Origin: Candidatus Saccharimonadota bacterium
GTDB lineage: Bacteria > Patescibacteriota > Saccharimonadia > Saccharimonadales > UBA4665
Assembly (NCBI GenBank): GCA_020427985.1
Contig: JAGQNR010000001.1
Coordinates: 25,784-89,783 of the forward strand
Length of the DNA stretch: 64,000 nucleotides
Direction of reading: 5' to 3'
Positions 10,348 through 20,455 of this stretch are shown here, in pieces. Within the stretch, counting starts at the first letter, position 1. Each line of letters starts with the position of its first letter. The position numbers and the translations under genes are program-made. The notes beneath the pieces were generated by a model that was not told the DNA's origin, searched no databases, and saw only the letters and a list, made by a program, of their open reading frames with translations.

Positions 10348-11400
10348 ATGAAAGTCTATGTCGGTCTAAGTGGTGGTGTCGATAGTTCAGTAACAGCAGC
10401 CAAGCTCATCGAGCAGGGGCATGATGTGACAGGCGTGTACATGAAAAACTGGAGTCAAGATTTGCCGGGCTTTGATTGTCCGTGGCGCGAGGACTATCGA
10501 GACGCCAAAAGAGTAGCGGTTGACCTAGGCATCCCCTTTGAGCTTTTTGATTTTGAAACCGAATATCGTCAGCGTGTTGTTAACTATATGCTCGACGGCT
10601 ACAAGCAGGGGCTGACTCCCAACCCAGACATTATGTGTAATCAAGAAATAAAATTCCGACTATTTTTAGAAGTTGCGCTTTCAAAAGGGGCCGAGATGAT
10701 AGCCACCGGTCACTATGCAAGGGTTATTCATACAAAAGAAGGGGCCGAGCTACACATGGCGGCCGACGCCAACAAAGACCAGACCTACTTTTTGTATCGG
10801 GTAACCGAAGACGCACTGCGACACAGTTTAATGCCGATAGGTGACTTTCCAGACAAACAGTCGGTGCGAGCCGAGGCAGCACGGCTGGGCCTTGCCACTG
10901 CGCAAAAGAAGGACAGCCAGGGTATCTGCTTTGTCGGCAAGGTTGGTATAAAAGAGTTTTTGCTGCACGAGCTTGGCCCGCAACAGCCTGGAACGGTCCT
11001 CGATCAACACGGCGTGGCGATTGGTGAGCACGAGGGGGCCATATTTTATACCATTGGCCAGCGCCAGGGCTTGGGTATCGGTGGCGGGCTGCCGTATTAT
11101 GTGACAGGCAAAGATATGGCCAAAAACGAAGTTTACGTAACGACTGACATTCAAGATACAGCTCTGTGGCGAAACGCATTACGCTTGCAGCAGGTGCATT
11201 GGATTAACGCCGCGCCAACAGAACAAAAAAAGTACCAAATTCGCACTCGCCATCGTGCCGAGTTGGTGGGCTGCACTGTTGAAATGGCCGAAAACGGTGC
11301 TACTATTCGTTTGAACGAGCAAGTCCGGGCGATTACACCCGGACAGTCAGCAGTACTCTACGAGGGCACTCGTGTAGTTGGCGGCGGTATTGTCGTCTAA
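10348..11400 (+). CDS. mnmA: tRNA-specific 2-thiouridylase MnmA
   Basis: 350 residues. MnmA adds sulfur to C2 of uridine 34 in Lys, Glu and Gln tRNAs in the cytoplasm. Visible signatures: the PP-loop SGGVDSS at 8-14 for ATP pyrophosphate binding, the first catalytic cysteine in NPDIMCNQEIKF (Cys97), and the second in SQGICFVG (Cys194). TGHYAR and the FYTIGQRQGLGIGGG central-domain motif are also present. Length is normal for the family. It stands alone, with a -10 box directly upstream, and is convergent with the small gene at 11402. Confidence 0.97.
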   Translation: MKVYVGLSGGVDSSVTAAKLIEQGHDVTGVYMKNWSQDLPGFDCPWREDYRDAKRVAVDLGIPFELFDFETEYRQRVVNYMLDGYKQGLTPNPDIMCNQEIKFRLFLEVALSKGAEMIATGHYARVIHTKEGAELHMAADANKDQTYFLYRVTEDALRHSLMPIGDFPDKQSVRAEAARLGLATAQKKDSQGICFVGKVGIKEFLLHELGPQQPGTVLDQHGVAIGEHEGAIFYTIGQRQGLGIGGGLPYYVTGKDMAKNEVYVTTDIQDTALWRNALRLQQVHWINAAPTEQKKYQIRTRHRAELVGCTVEMAENGATIRLNEQVRAITPGQSAVLYEGTRVVGGGIVV

Positions 11401-11401
11401 C

Positions 11402-11605
11402 CTAGGCCGTAGGACGATTTGCTTCAAGCCCGTTAAAGAAAAGTGATGAAACCACTGCTCCCCCCAAAACGTTTGAAGAGTAATCGCGTCGGAACGCATC
11501 ACCTTCGGCAAGTAACTTTTCTCTTCTTTCTGCAGCCCAGTTTTGTTGAATTAGCATAGCTTGCTCATCCTCCATAGGTGAAGAGGGTTGTTCTGGTGTT
11601 GTCAT
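11402..11605 (-). CDS. small hypothetical protein
   Basis: 67 residues, not recognised. The sequence is charged and helix-prone in the middle (MLIQQNWAAERREKLLAEGDAFRRDY) with a short alanine/serine/phenylalanine C-terminal part. A good ribosome site (AAAGGAG, 4 nt before ATG) supports translation, and TATACT with an upstream TTGACT lies about 55-75 bp before the start. No signal peptide or membrane span is visible. Confidence 0.6.
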   Translation of the reverse strand: MTTPEQPSSPMEDEQAMLIQQNWAAERREKLLAEGDAFRRDYSSNVLGGAVVSSLFFNGLEANRPTA

Positions 11606-11713
11606 AGCACTCCTTTTGACAGTTTTGTTATGTATATTGCCATGGTTATATTTATGGATTGATTTTTAGTATACACCAAAAACTCTAGTCAAAAGTTGTG
11701 ATATGTATCACAT

Positions 11714-12610
11714 TTATAGACTGTCCACTAAGCTAGCTGTGAGTGCACCAATGAGTTCAACCGAGGGCGCAAGGGGTTTCTCTTGAATCTTTACATATTT
11801 CTTGACGCCTAAAACTCCCTCAATGTCAGTAGCTGGCTCTAGCTTTTGAGAAGATAGGCTTATGGTGGATACCTTCTCATCGTTGCCAAAAAATGCCACT
11901 GCTAGTCGACCAACATTGTTGTCTCCGTTCAGTGAGTCAATATATGCAGTGGTTTTGGTCTCGAAACTCGCTCGTGAATCGATTCCAGGCATTTCTTTGG
12001 TCGTTTTACGGGTAATGCGTCGAATGCTAAGCGACAAAGTGGGGTCGTCGAGCATCGAAACCTGCTCTACCATGGTAGCACTTTGACAATCATCGACGAT
12101 AGCGGCAATCGCCAGTTTTAGCTCGTTTGGTTCAGTAGGCATATAGCGTATTCTGCCGCACTGCAGATGAGACAGAATATTTGTGTGCACATCGGTCTCA
12201 GGCACTGAATGGGACAAAACATCAGTCTTAACGGGTCTATCAGAGCCAGCTTCTTCAATAAAAAGACTTAGGTAGTTATGGGTGTTAGCTGCACGTATAA
12301 ATCGCAACTGATTACTACCCATCTGGCTGATTGCACTCCAAGGAATGCTAATTTGCGAAGGCGAAAGAGTTATGCCGTGTTTTGTAGAGCGGGGCACAGC
12401 TGTCACTTCCCAGGGCTTGCTGCGGAGAGCAGAACCTTGAGACATTGCAGCTAAAATGCCAAAATGGTCAGGATGCAACAGGGGTGAGCCAGAGCTGAGC
12501 ACATCACTCACAATAAGTTCTCGATATGTTTCTGCAGGTGGGCTCCCCTCGAACGGTGAGGTAATAAGTGCGTGGAGCTCTTCTGCTGCTCGAGTGAAGC
12601 TAGAATGCAT
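11714..12610 (-). CDS. conserved-looking cytoplasmic protein of unknown function
   Basis: 298 residues from the ATG at 12610. That start is preferred over in-frame codons further upstream because a TATAAT box with TGC in front ends 6 nt before it, and longer versions would run into the divergent ftsA gene. No membrane segment or known catalytic motif is seen. The first half is helical, and the second contains alternating hydrophobic strands (SLSIRRITRKTTKEMPG, VGRLAVAFFGNDEKVSTISL). It is divergently transcribed from ftsA with an 79-bp gap holding both promoters. Function unknown. Confidence 0.72.
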   Translation of the reverse strand: MHSSFTRAAEELHALITSPFEGSPPAETYRELIVSDVLSSGSPLLHPDHFGILAAMSQGSALRSKPWEVTAVPRSTKHGITLSPSQISIPWSAISQMGSNQLRFIRAANTHNYLSLFIEEAGSDRPVKTDVLSHSVPETDVHTNILSHLQCGRIRYMPTEPNELKLAIAAIVDDCQSATMVEQVSMLDDPTLSLSIRRITRKTTKEMPGIDSRASFETKTTAYIDSLNGDNNVGRLAVAFFGNDEKVSTISLSSQKLEPATDIEGVLGVKKYVKIQEKPLAPSVELIGALTASLVDSL

Positions 12611-12616
12611 AAATAT

Positions 12617-12622
12617 ATTATA
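12617..12622 (-). promoter_or_regulatory. extended -10 element, leaderless 11714-12610 gene
   Basis: On the minus strand TGC-TATAAT ends 6 nt before the ATG at 12610. No Shine-Dalgarno site can fit. Confidence 0.6.
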
Positions 12623-12674
12623 GCACTTTAAATTATCATAGTCAATGGGGTCGAAAGAGGAGAAGTGTTTATGG

Positions 12675-12680
12675 TAAAAT
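12675..12680 (+). promoter_or_regulatory. -10 element upstream of ftsA
   Basis: TAAAAT preceded by TGG (12672-12674) ends 9 nt before the ftsA ATG, compatible with a leaderless or nearly leaderless mRNA. Confidence 0.5.
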
Positions 12681-12689
12681 AGACCAGAT

Positions 12690-13988
12690 ATGCTAGATAA
12701 AATGAAACAGATTAAATCTGCCGCTCTTTCTCGAGTCAGTGCTCGCCAAGATGCTGCCGCCCAAAAACATATTGTTGCCCTCGATATTGGTACCGAGTAT
12801 GTCAAAGCCTTGATTGGTCGGATAGACGAAGGCGGTACCATAAGCATCATTGGGGCTGGCCGTCAGCACCAGTCTTTAAGCGATATGCAGGCCGGCGCAG
12901 TGGCCGACATTGGTGGGGTAGTCGAAAACTGCGACAAAGCCCTTAGTGAGGCCGAACAGCAGGCCGGTGTGAGCGTGCGAAGTGCTGTGATTGGTATTGC
13001 CGGGGAACTAATTAAAGGTAAGACAACCACTGTTAGGGTAGTACGCACGCAGCCCAAAAAGGCGCTGGATATGCCCGAAGTAGAAAAAATTATTCGTTTA
13101 GTTCAGGAGCGTGCCGAAGCCAGGGCCCGCGAGGAGCTTGCCTGGGAACTTGGTGGTAAAAAAATCGAAGTACGGCTCGTCAATAGCGCTCTTGTGGGGA
13201 TGGAGATAGACGGTTATACGGTAACAAACCCGGTTGGTTTTCAGGGAAAAGAAGTTGTTGTGCAGTTGTATACGGCATTTGCACCAATGATTCACATTGG
13301 GGCACTTGAGCGAGTGGCCGAGCAGCTTGATCTTGACCTTTTGGCGGTTGCTGCCGAACCGTTTGGCGTGGCCCGAGCGGTAATTGGTAATGACCAGTCA
13401 GCCAGCATGAGCGCCGTACTTATGGACCTAGGCGGCGGAACGACCGATATTGCTGTGGTGCATGAAGGTGGCGTGCAGGGTACAAAAATGTTTGGGATTG
13501 GCGGCCGAGCATACACTCGTGCTATCGAACGCGATTTGGGAGTAGAGTTTGACCAGGCCGAGGACTATAAAGTGGGGCTCAAAGACGATGAAGTGCCGGC
13601 TAAAGTTCGTCCCAAGGTTGAGGTGGCGCTTACTAAGACACTCGATGTCTGGATGGGCGGAATAGAACTGGCGTTGGCCGAGTTTACCAAGCTTGACCAT
13701 CTACCACATCGCGTTTATTTGTGCGGGGGTGGTTCATCACTCGAAATGCTCGTTGACCGCCTTCAAGACACTGACTGGTACACCAAGCTGCCATTTACCA
13801 GGAAGCCCCTAGTCGCACACATACGCCCCGACCAAGTGGTGGGCATTAGCGATACTACAGGCCATGTCAATGATCATACCTATATTACGGCCATGGGGTT
13901 ACTCCGCGTCGGCCTAGACACAGTGCAGTTTACCGGTACAACAGGCGACAGCGTTAAAGAGAAACTTGACAGGATACTCCATGTCTAG
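12690..13988 (+). CDS. ftsA: cell division protein FtsA family (actin-like ATPase)
   Basis: 432 residues of the actin/Hsp70 ATPase fold. ALDIGTEYVKALIG (about 31-44) is the phosphate-1 motif and MDLGGGTTDIAVV (about 245-257) is phosphate-2; the SHS2/1C region lies between them. The LCGGGSSLEML segment near 345 is the adenosine motif. FtsA links FtsZ filaments to the membrane; a short C-terminal helix (DSVKEKLDRILHV) may serve as the membrane tether. PilM of type IV pili is the nearest alternative. The adjacent large membrane protein, RuvX, MltG and CHAP hydrolase favour an envelope or division role. No ftsZ is in the window. Confidence 0.85.
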   Translation: MLDKMKQIKSAALSRVSARQDAAAQKHIVALDIGTEYVKALIGRIDEGGTISIIGAGRQHQSLSDMQAGAVADIGGVVENCDKALSEAEQQAGVSVRSAVIGIAGELIKGKTTTVRVVRTQPKKALDMPEVEKIIRLVQERAEARAREELAWELGGKKIEVRLVNSALVGMEIDGYTVTNPVGFQGKEVVVQLYTAFAPMIHIGALERVAEQLDLDLLAVAAEPFGVARAVIGNDQSASMSAVLMDLGGGTTDIAVVHEGGVQGTKMFGIGGRAYTRAIERDLGVEFDQAEDYKVGLKDDEVPAKVRPKVEVALTKTLDVWMGGIELALAEFTKLDHLPHRVYLCGGGSSLEMLVDRLQDTDWYTKLPFTRKPLVAHIRPDQVVGISDTTGHVNDHTYITAMGLLRVGLDTVQFTGTTGDSVKEKLDRILHV

Positions 13989-14038
13989 CCAGTATTTTCA
14001 GCAGCGTATTTTGCGAACAAGCAATGAAAGCAGGAACT

Positions 14039-15760
14039 ATGCCAGCCAAGATTAAAACCGCAGCAGTCACTAAGTCCAAAGAAACCATCTACATTGATGT
14101 TGATGACGAAATAACCAGCATTATTGAAAAACTTCGGACTAGTAAGGGCACTATTTTGGCATTAGTACTGCCTAAGCGCGCCACTATGCTTCAGAGTGTT
14201 GTTAACATGAAGCTCCTCAAGCGAGCGGCCGACGATGTCAAGAAAAACCTTGTGCTTATTACGACCGAAAAGACCATCCTACCCCTAGCCGGAAGTGTTG
14301 GACTGCATGTGGCGACAACCCCCACTAGCCGTCCTGCCATTCCGGCAGTAGTGAATCGTCCGGACGATGCAGTCGAAAACATTAGTGAACCTATAGGTCT
14401 CGATGATGAAGCCGTCGAGGACTTTGATTCCCAGGCACAAGCAGCAACACCAATTGGTGCGCTGGCGGCTGCTCAAAAGCCTGCCTCACTCGATGATGAA
14501 ATCGAAGAGACTGAGGCTATCACCATGCCCGAGGAAGATACTGTTATAGAGCCATCTGCAACCGACAAAAAACCCGTTCCTAAAGACAAAAATCTTGCAG
14601 TACCAAGCTTTGACTTGTTTAAAAAGCGTATTGCGCTCGGCGTGCTTGCAGCAATACTGCTTGTAGCTGCCTGGGTACTAGCATTTGTTGTCTTGCCTAA
14701 AGCCACCGTTACCGTTGCTACCGAAACCAGAACCATAGATACCGACATATCGCTTACGCTAGACACTGCTGCCAAAACTCTCGACAGCACAAAAAAAATT
14801 GTGCCAGCAACAGCTTTTTCATTACAAAAATCATATGCACAACAGGTGTCAGCAACGGGCCAGCAGAATAACGGCGAGAAGGCAACCGGCAAGATAACCG
14901 TTACGAACTGTACCGACAACTCAATCACAGTACCAGCCGGTACTAGTTTTACTAAAGATAATAAGGCTTTCTTGTCGGCAGAATCTATGAGTGTACCTGG
15001 GAGTAACTTTACAAGTTCAGGCACCTGCAAAGAAGACGGAAAACGTACTGTAAACGTCACGGCAGTAAAGGCCGGAGCCGCCTACAATCTTGCCCCAGGC
15101 ACTTATAGTTTCTCGGGCTCCACGGCGAAGGTTTCTGCTTACGGCTCGGCAATGACTGGAGGCACGGATGATATTACAAAGGTGGTCGCTCAGAGCGACA
15201 TAGACACAGCCAAAGAAAAGATTACTACCTCGCAAGATGTAACCGCCATGAAACAGAGCTTACAAGACGGCCTCAAGGGCAAGGGAGTAGTACCAATACC
15301 CTCAACGTATTTGGCAAGTGAGCCGCAAATTACTAGCAGTGCACAAGCTGGCGACAAGGCTGACACCGTAACCGTAAATGCAGTGGTTACCTATAACATG
15401 CTGGGTGCTATGCAGTCAGACCTCGAGGCGCTGGTCAAAGAAAATGTGCAAAAAGAAATTGGTAATACTGCAAAAGCGTCGCAAAAAATAATTGACTTTG
15501 GACTTAAGAAAGCTACGTTTGCTCAGGACCAGCCAGCTACCAAGACTTCGGCCTCAGTTGGACTAAAGACTCGTTCAGTGGTGGGGCCTGAGCTGTCAAT
15601 TGCCGCTCTTAAACAACAGGTTGCTGGCAAAAAATCTGGACAAATTAAACAGGAACTGACGCAAATCGAAGGCGTGACAGACGTTAAAGTCGCGTATAGC
15701 CCGTTCTGGGTTAGTTCGGTTCCTAAAAACGTTAACAAAATAACCGTCACACTTGATTAG
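14039..15760 (+). CDS. large single-span membrane protein, 'baseplate J-like' type of CPR genomes
   Basis: 573 residues from the ATG at 14039, chosen over an ATG 15 nt upstream because CAGGAAC sits just in front of it. The N-terminal ~80 residues form an alpha/beta domain (TIYIDVDDEITSIIEKLRTSKG.ILALVLPKRATML..VVNMKLLKRAA), followed by an acidic linker, a membrane span near 205-228, and an extracytoplasmic part. After the membrane it carries KATVTVATETRTIDTDI and repeated Val/Thr/Ser-rich beta segments. Proteins of this layout are often labelled baseplate J in Patescibacteria, with no proven function. It follows ftsA closely, suggesting a role in envelope or division. Confidence 0.75.
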   Translation: MPAKIKTAAVTKSKETIYIDVDDEITSIIEKLRTSKGTILALVLPKRATMLQSVVNMKLLKRAADDVKKNLVLITTEKTILPLAGSVGLHVATTPTSRPAIPAVVNRPDDAVENISEPIGLDDEAVEDFDSQAQAATPIGALAAAQKPASLDDEIEETEAITMPEEDTVIEPSATDKKPVPKDKNLAVPSFDLFKKRIALGVLAAILLVAAWVLAFVVLPKATVTVATETRTIDTDISLTLDTAAKTLDSTKKIVPATAFSLQKSYAQQVSATGQQNNGEKATGKITVTNCTDNSITVPAGTSFTKDNKAFLSAESMSVPGSNFTSSGTCKEDGKRTVNVTAVKAGAAYNLAPGTYSFSGSTAKVSAYGSAMTGGTDDITKVVAQSDIDTAKEKITTSQDVTAMKQSLQDGLKGKGVVPIPSTYLASEPQITSSAQAGDKADTVTVNAVVTYNMLGAMQSDLEALVKENVQKEIGNTAKASQKIIDFGLKKATFAQDQPATKTSASVGLKTRSVVGPELSIAALKQQVAGKKSGQIKQELTQIEGVTDVKVAYSPFWVSSVPKNVNKITVTLD

Positions 15761-15783
15761 TATAATTGGGGTACACTAGCTAT

Positions 15784-16203
15784 ATGAATGACCAGGATTA
15801 TACGATACTCGGTATAGATTATGGCGATGTACGTGTTGGCATCGCTCTAGCGCACAATATCGCAAAATTACCCCATCCGCTCACAACGCTCTCCAACAAT
15901 GACCAACTGATTACGACCATTGCCCAAATAATTCAAGAACAAAATACGAAACTAATTGTGCTAGGACTGCCACTCAGTGCTAGTGGCAACGAAACACAGC
16001 AGACTCAAAAAGTGAGACAGTTTTGTAGCCAGCTTTCTGAGCAGGTGCCATGGCCGGTTGTACTGGTTGATGAATCATATTCCAGTGTTGCGGTACAGGA
16101 ACGTCATGGTCACGCGGTTGTTGCAAAAGAAGCCATCGATGCACAGGCGGCTGCGGTAATACTAGAGAGATACTTTATGGAGCAAAAAGGAGAAGCACAA
16201 TGA
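15784..16203 (+). CDS. ruvX: RuvX/YqgF family RNase H-fold nuclease
   Basis: 139 residues from ATG 15784; an upstream TTG at 15766 overlaps the TATAAT at 15761-15766 and is less likely. GIDYGDVRVGIAL (first catalytic Asp), LIVLGLPLSASGNET (the conserved GLP..G motif) and VVLVDESYSSVAVQ (acidic DE motif), ending with KEAIDAQAAAVILERY, define the YqgF/RuvX family. These act as Holliday-junction resolvases or in 16S rRNA 5'-end processing. It overlaps mltG by the ATGA arrangement, a pairing common in bacteria. Confidence 0.93.
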   Translation: MNDQDYTILGIDYGDVRVGIALAHNIAKLPHPLTTLSNNDQLITTIAQIIQEQNTKLIVLGLPLSASGNETQQTQKVRQFCSQLSEQVPWPVVLVDESYSSVAVQERHGHAVVAKEAIDAQAAAVILERYFMEQKGEAQ

Positions 16204-17255
16204 AACGTAAGGGCCAAACACTACGGGTCATCGGTAAAAAAAGTATGACTCGCAAACTTATTGCTGCCTTGGCTATCTTTTGCCTGCTTGCAGGCGCTGG
16301 ATTATTATATGGCGTCAATAAATATCATGAAAACCTGCGCCCGGTCAGTACAAGTACCCAGCCTAAAACCGTCGCAATCGCAAGTGGAGCCACGGTACGA
16401 ACTATCGCCACAACTTTGCGACAGCAAGGCCTTATACGCAACGAGTGGGCCTTTACGCGCTATGCACAACTAACAAATGCCGGGCGCTATTTGCAGGCAG
16501 GCACTTACGAGTTTACTCCTAGCCAGAGTACTCAAGAAATCATTGGTCAGCTCACTCACGGCAAAGTTGCAACCCAGCTCGTCACAATTCTTCCTGGCAA
16601 GCGTATTGACCAAATCAAACAGTCACTCATTAGACAAGGCTTTAGCGAGCAAGAAGTCGACCAAGCTCTCGACCCCGCACAATACGAGTCAAGTCCAGCA
16701 CTTGTTGACAAGCCAAAAGGGGCGAGTCTCGAAGGATATATCTATCCTGAATCTTTCCAGCGTACGGCCGATACTAAAGTCTCGTCGATTGTTCAGCAGT
16801 CCATTTTGCGTCTTCAGAAACAGCTTACTCCAGAGGTAAGAGACGGATTTAAAAAACAAGGTATTACTGTATACCAAGGGTTAATATTGGCCTCAATTGT
16901 AGAAAAAGAAGTGGTCAAACAGTCTGATAAAAATCAGGCGGCGCAGGTTTTTTTGACCCGCATAAAGGTAGGTATGCCACTTGGCAGTGATGTGACGGCT
17001 TTTTACGGTTCTGAGCTGGCGGGTAAGGGCCAAGATGTCACCTACGACACACCCTATAACACTCGTATTCACACCGGTATGCCTCCAACACCAATTAGCA
17101 ATGTTAGCGAAAGTTCTTTGCAGGCAGTAGCAAAGCCGGCCGCTACCGACTGGTTGTTTTTTGTAGCTGGCGATGACGGAACGACCTACTTCTCCAAAAC
17201 AGTCGCTGAACATGAAGCTTTGACCAAAAAATATTGCATCAAACTATGTCAATAA
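16200..17255 (+). CDS. mltG: endolytic murein transglycosylase MltG
   Basis: 351 residues. It cuts nascent glycan strands next to the membrane and so ends peptidoglycan chain growth. One membrane span lies near 18-38 (LIAALAIFCLLAGAGLLYGVN), with a basic N-terminus inside. A LysM-like region follows (VRTIATTLRQQGLIRNEWAF), then the YceG domain: GTYEF, EGYIYPESF, and LASIVEKEV with the catalytic Glu near 235. The C-terminal DTPYNTRIHTGMPPTPISNP-like and LFFVAGDDGTTYFSKT motifs are complete. Start coupled to the ruvX stop. Confidence 0.96.
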   Translation: MKRKGQTLRVIGKKSMTRKLIAALAIFCLLAGAGLLYGVNKYHENLRPVSTSTQPKTVAIASGATVRTIATTLRQQGLIRNEWAFTRYAQLTNAGRYLQAGTYEFTPSQSTQEIIGQLTHGKVATQLVTILPGKRIDQIKQSLIRQGFSEQEVDQALDPAQYESSPALVDKPKGASLEGYIYPESFQRTADTKVSSIVQQSILRLQKQLTPEVRDGFKKQGITVYQGLILASIVEKEVVKQSDKNQAAQVFLTRIKVGMPLGSDVTAFYGSELAGKGQDVTYDTPYNTRIHTGMPPTPISNVSESSLQAVAKPAATDWLFFVAGDDGTTYFSKTVAEHEALTKKYCIKLCQ

Positions 17256-17299
17256 ACAGAGACAGAAAAATATAGTTCGTAAAATGTTCGCTAACTTAG

Positions 17300-17327
17300 T
17301 TGCATAGATAGCTAGATTTGTTATAAT
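17300..17327 (+). promoter_or_regulatory. promoter of the LysM-CHAP hydrolase
   Basis: TTGCAT (17300-17305), 16-bp spacer, TATAAT (17322-17327) preceded by TGT. The predicted start lies about 153 nt before the coding region, so this transcript has a long leader. Confidence 0.65.
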
Positions 17328-17334
17328 AACGCGG

Positions 17335-17487
17335 TGGCTATGTCAAAATTCTCTTGTCATGGCCGAATCTTTTGTGCCACATACGAACGAAAAGTCAGCA
17401 GAGAATGCTCTGTTGCCAATACTAAGTAAGATGCACAAATAGGAACGCAAAAGATATGGCTTAGGCTGTAAGGACTGCGTAAGGAGA
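17335..17487 (+). ncRNA. structured 5' leader of the LysM-CHAP hydrolase (possible riboswitch)
   Basis: About 150 nt between the predicted transcription start and the gene. It contains an 8-bp stem CAGCAGAG/CTCTGTTG closed by an AATG tetraloop (17396-17415), and a possible closing pair GTGGC/GCCAC (17335-17339 with about 17375-17379). Leaders in front of cell-wall hydrolases are c-di-AMP (ydaO) riboswitches in many Gram-positive bacteria, but I could not match that consensus here. The class is unknown. Confidence 0.45.
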
Positions 17488-18627
17488 ATGATTATTAGAT
17501 CCACATCATCTGATTCGTTTGCGACTCACTTGAACCCTGTTAAGTATTTCTCGCGGAGCAACCGTCTACAAAAGACATTGCGGCGCAAGACTTTTCGACG
17601 TCGGGCTATACGCTATAGTCTGCTAGCTGGCAATTTTGCCGTATTGGCTGCCGTAATCGGCTTTGTTTGGCATAGTTCAAGCGCTACCCAGACAAATGAT
17701 GTTATTGTTGCCCATGCTAGTGGTTCATCGGTACAGGCAACACCCGCTAATCCAGTCGATAGACTCACTGCATATGACGTTGCGGCTAACATTGCCCGTG
17801 CCACTAAGCTTTCAGAGGCGACTCCACTTACTAACCAGGCTCAGAGTGCCAAAGTAACCGTTGCCATGAGTACAAGCGACACGAGTATTGCAGCTAAGCC
17901 ACAGGTGGTCACCACTGCCCTAAAGAGCTGGCGAGATATTAAAGAATATAAGGCCGTCGAAGGCGATACAGCCTCGTCAATCGCTCAGAAGTTTGGCATT
18001 ACTTCTGACAGTGTACGGTGGTCAAATAATTTGCCGAGTGAAGCGGTAACGGTAGGATCAACACTCATTATTCCACCAATTAACGGTATTGCCGTAGTGG
18101 TAAAAGACGGTGACACCCCCCAGTCATTAGCGACCAAATACAATGCAAATGCCGACCAGGTCTCGCAGTATAATGATGCCGAACAAACCAGCCTAGTAGT
18201 GGGACGCCGAGCCTTGATACCAGACGGCAAAATCATTGTTGCCGCACCAGCTGCTACCCGTCGCAACGCCACAGTTGCAGTTGTGCCTGGAAGTACAAGC
18301 TTTACGCCACGTTATGGCGTTAACGGTTATGATTTCGGCTGGTGTACCTACTATGCCGCTGCCAAAACTGGCGCTCCTGGCAATTGGGGCAACGCCAATA
18401 CGTGGGCCTATTATGCACGACTGAGTGGTTGGAACGTCAGTAGCAGTCCTAGTGCTGGCGCCATATTCCAAACTCCTGCAGGTTGGGCGGGGCATGTTGG
18501 CTATGTTGAGGAAGTCTACAACAACGGTACCATGAAGGTGAGTGACATGAACGGTTTTGCCGGATTTGGTCGCGTGGGATATGCGGTTGTTTCGGTGAGT
18601 GCTTACCCCAACTATATTACTCGCTAG
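17488..18627 (+). CDS. LysM-CHAP peptidoglycan hydrolase
   Basis: 379 residues. A basic N-terminus and one membrane/signal segment (LLAGNFAVLAAVIGFVW, about 46-62) are followed by two LysM domains (EYKAVEGDTASSIAQKFGI... and VVVKDGDTPQSLATKYNA..., each ending in LIIPP or LIPDG), and a C-terminal CHAP domain. The CHAP cysteine is in GWCTYYAA and the histidine in GWAGHVGYVEEV. Such enzymes cleave peptidoglycan peptides or amide bonds outside the membrane. The AAGGAG ribosome site is only 1 nt from the ATG, so a start at one of the following AUU codons is possible. It has its own promoter and a structured leader. Confidence 0.92.
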   Translation: MIIRSTSSDSFATHLNPVKYFSRSNRLQKTLRRKTFRRRAIRYSLLAGNFAVLAAVIGFVWHSSSATQTNDVIVAHASGSSVQATPANPVDRLTAYDVAANIARATKLSEATPLTNQAQSAKVTVAMSTSDTSIAAKPQVVTTALKSWRDIKEYKAVEGDTASSIAQKFGITSDSVRWSNNLPSEAVTVGSTLIIPPINGIAVVVKDGDTPQSLATKYNANADQVSQYNDAEQTSLVVGRRALIPDGKIIVAAPAATRRNATVAVVPGSTSFTPRYGVNGYDFGWCTYYAAAKTGAPGNWGNANTWAYYARLSGWNVSSSPSAGAIFQTPAGWAGHVGYVEEVYNNGTMKVSDMNGFAGFGRVGYAVVSVSAYPNYITR

Positions 18628-18660
18628 AACATATTTTTAGGTATTTTGCTACATTTTTGC

Positions 18661-18666
18661 TATACT
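18661..18666 (+). promoter_or_regulatory. extended -10 element, leaderless obg
   Basis: TGC-TATACT ends 8 nt before the obg ATG. There is no room for a Shine-Dalgarno site. Confidence 0.6.
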
Positions 18667-18671
18667 ACTAA

Positions 18672-19955
<1,284 letters not shown>

Positions 19956-20052
19956 TGTAACGGCTACAAAACGCTCATACTTGCATTGGCGTCAACTAGA
20001 GTATACAATCGCATAACAGAAATTTAATAATAGTGCAGGTAGGGAGTGAAAC

Positions 20053-20451
20053 ATGTTTGAACGTGGCCGGAATAATGAAGCAGGAAGCGTTAGTGTAAAA
20101 AAAATTGGTGCGATGCTAGGCGCTCTGGCTTTTGCTGGACTCGGTTTTTTGGGGGGAAGACTCTGGGAGGAGAATAATTCAGATGAGCGCGTACGTGACG
20201 CCGAACACACTGTACAGATTCTCAATCAGCAGGCAACCGACCTGATTCGGGGTCAAAAGGGGTTTGAAACTGCCACTGGTGTTTTGGTGACAACCGCAGA
20301 CCGTTCGGTGAGTTTCGATGTAGCTAAAAGCGAAACTAATCCGTTTGCAGACACATGTACTGTAGACTACACAGTTAATGGGGTTAATAACTTGGTTTTG
20401 TCGCTTGGCAAGCAGATTACTTGCACCGAAACCATCCCAACCAAGAAGTAA
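20053..20451 (+). CDS. small single-span membrane protein with C-terminal cysteine pair (twin 1)
   Basis: 132 residues, family unknown. A short basic N-terminus, one membrane segment (IGAMLGALAFAGLGFLGGRLW, about 17-37), a helical stretch (DAEHTVQILNQQATDLI), and a small beta domain with two cysteines (DTCTVDY ... QITCTETIPTKK). A ribosome site (GGGAG) precedes the ATG. The next gene, 4 nt downstream, has the same layout and the same ending (xCxxTxxxxPTK), so the two are probably diverged tandem duplicates. Confidence 0.75.
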   Translation: MFERGRNNEAGSVSVKKIGAMLGALAFAGLGFLGGRLWEENNSDERVRDAEHTVQILNQQATDLIRGQKGFETATGVLVTTADRSVSFDVAKSETNPFADTCTVDYTVNGVNNLVLSLGKQITCTETIPTKK

Positions 20452-20455
20452 CACC

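Noticed and set aside
12613..12850. Longer form of the 11714-12610 gene starting at 12850
   Set aside because: It would overlap ftsA by 160 bp and contains its own and the ftsA promoter; the start at 12610 has a consensus -10 box in place.
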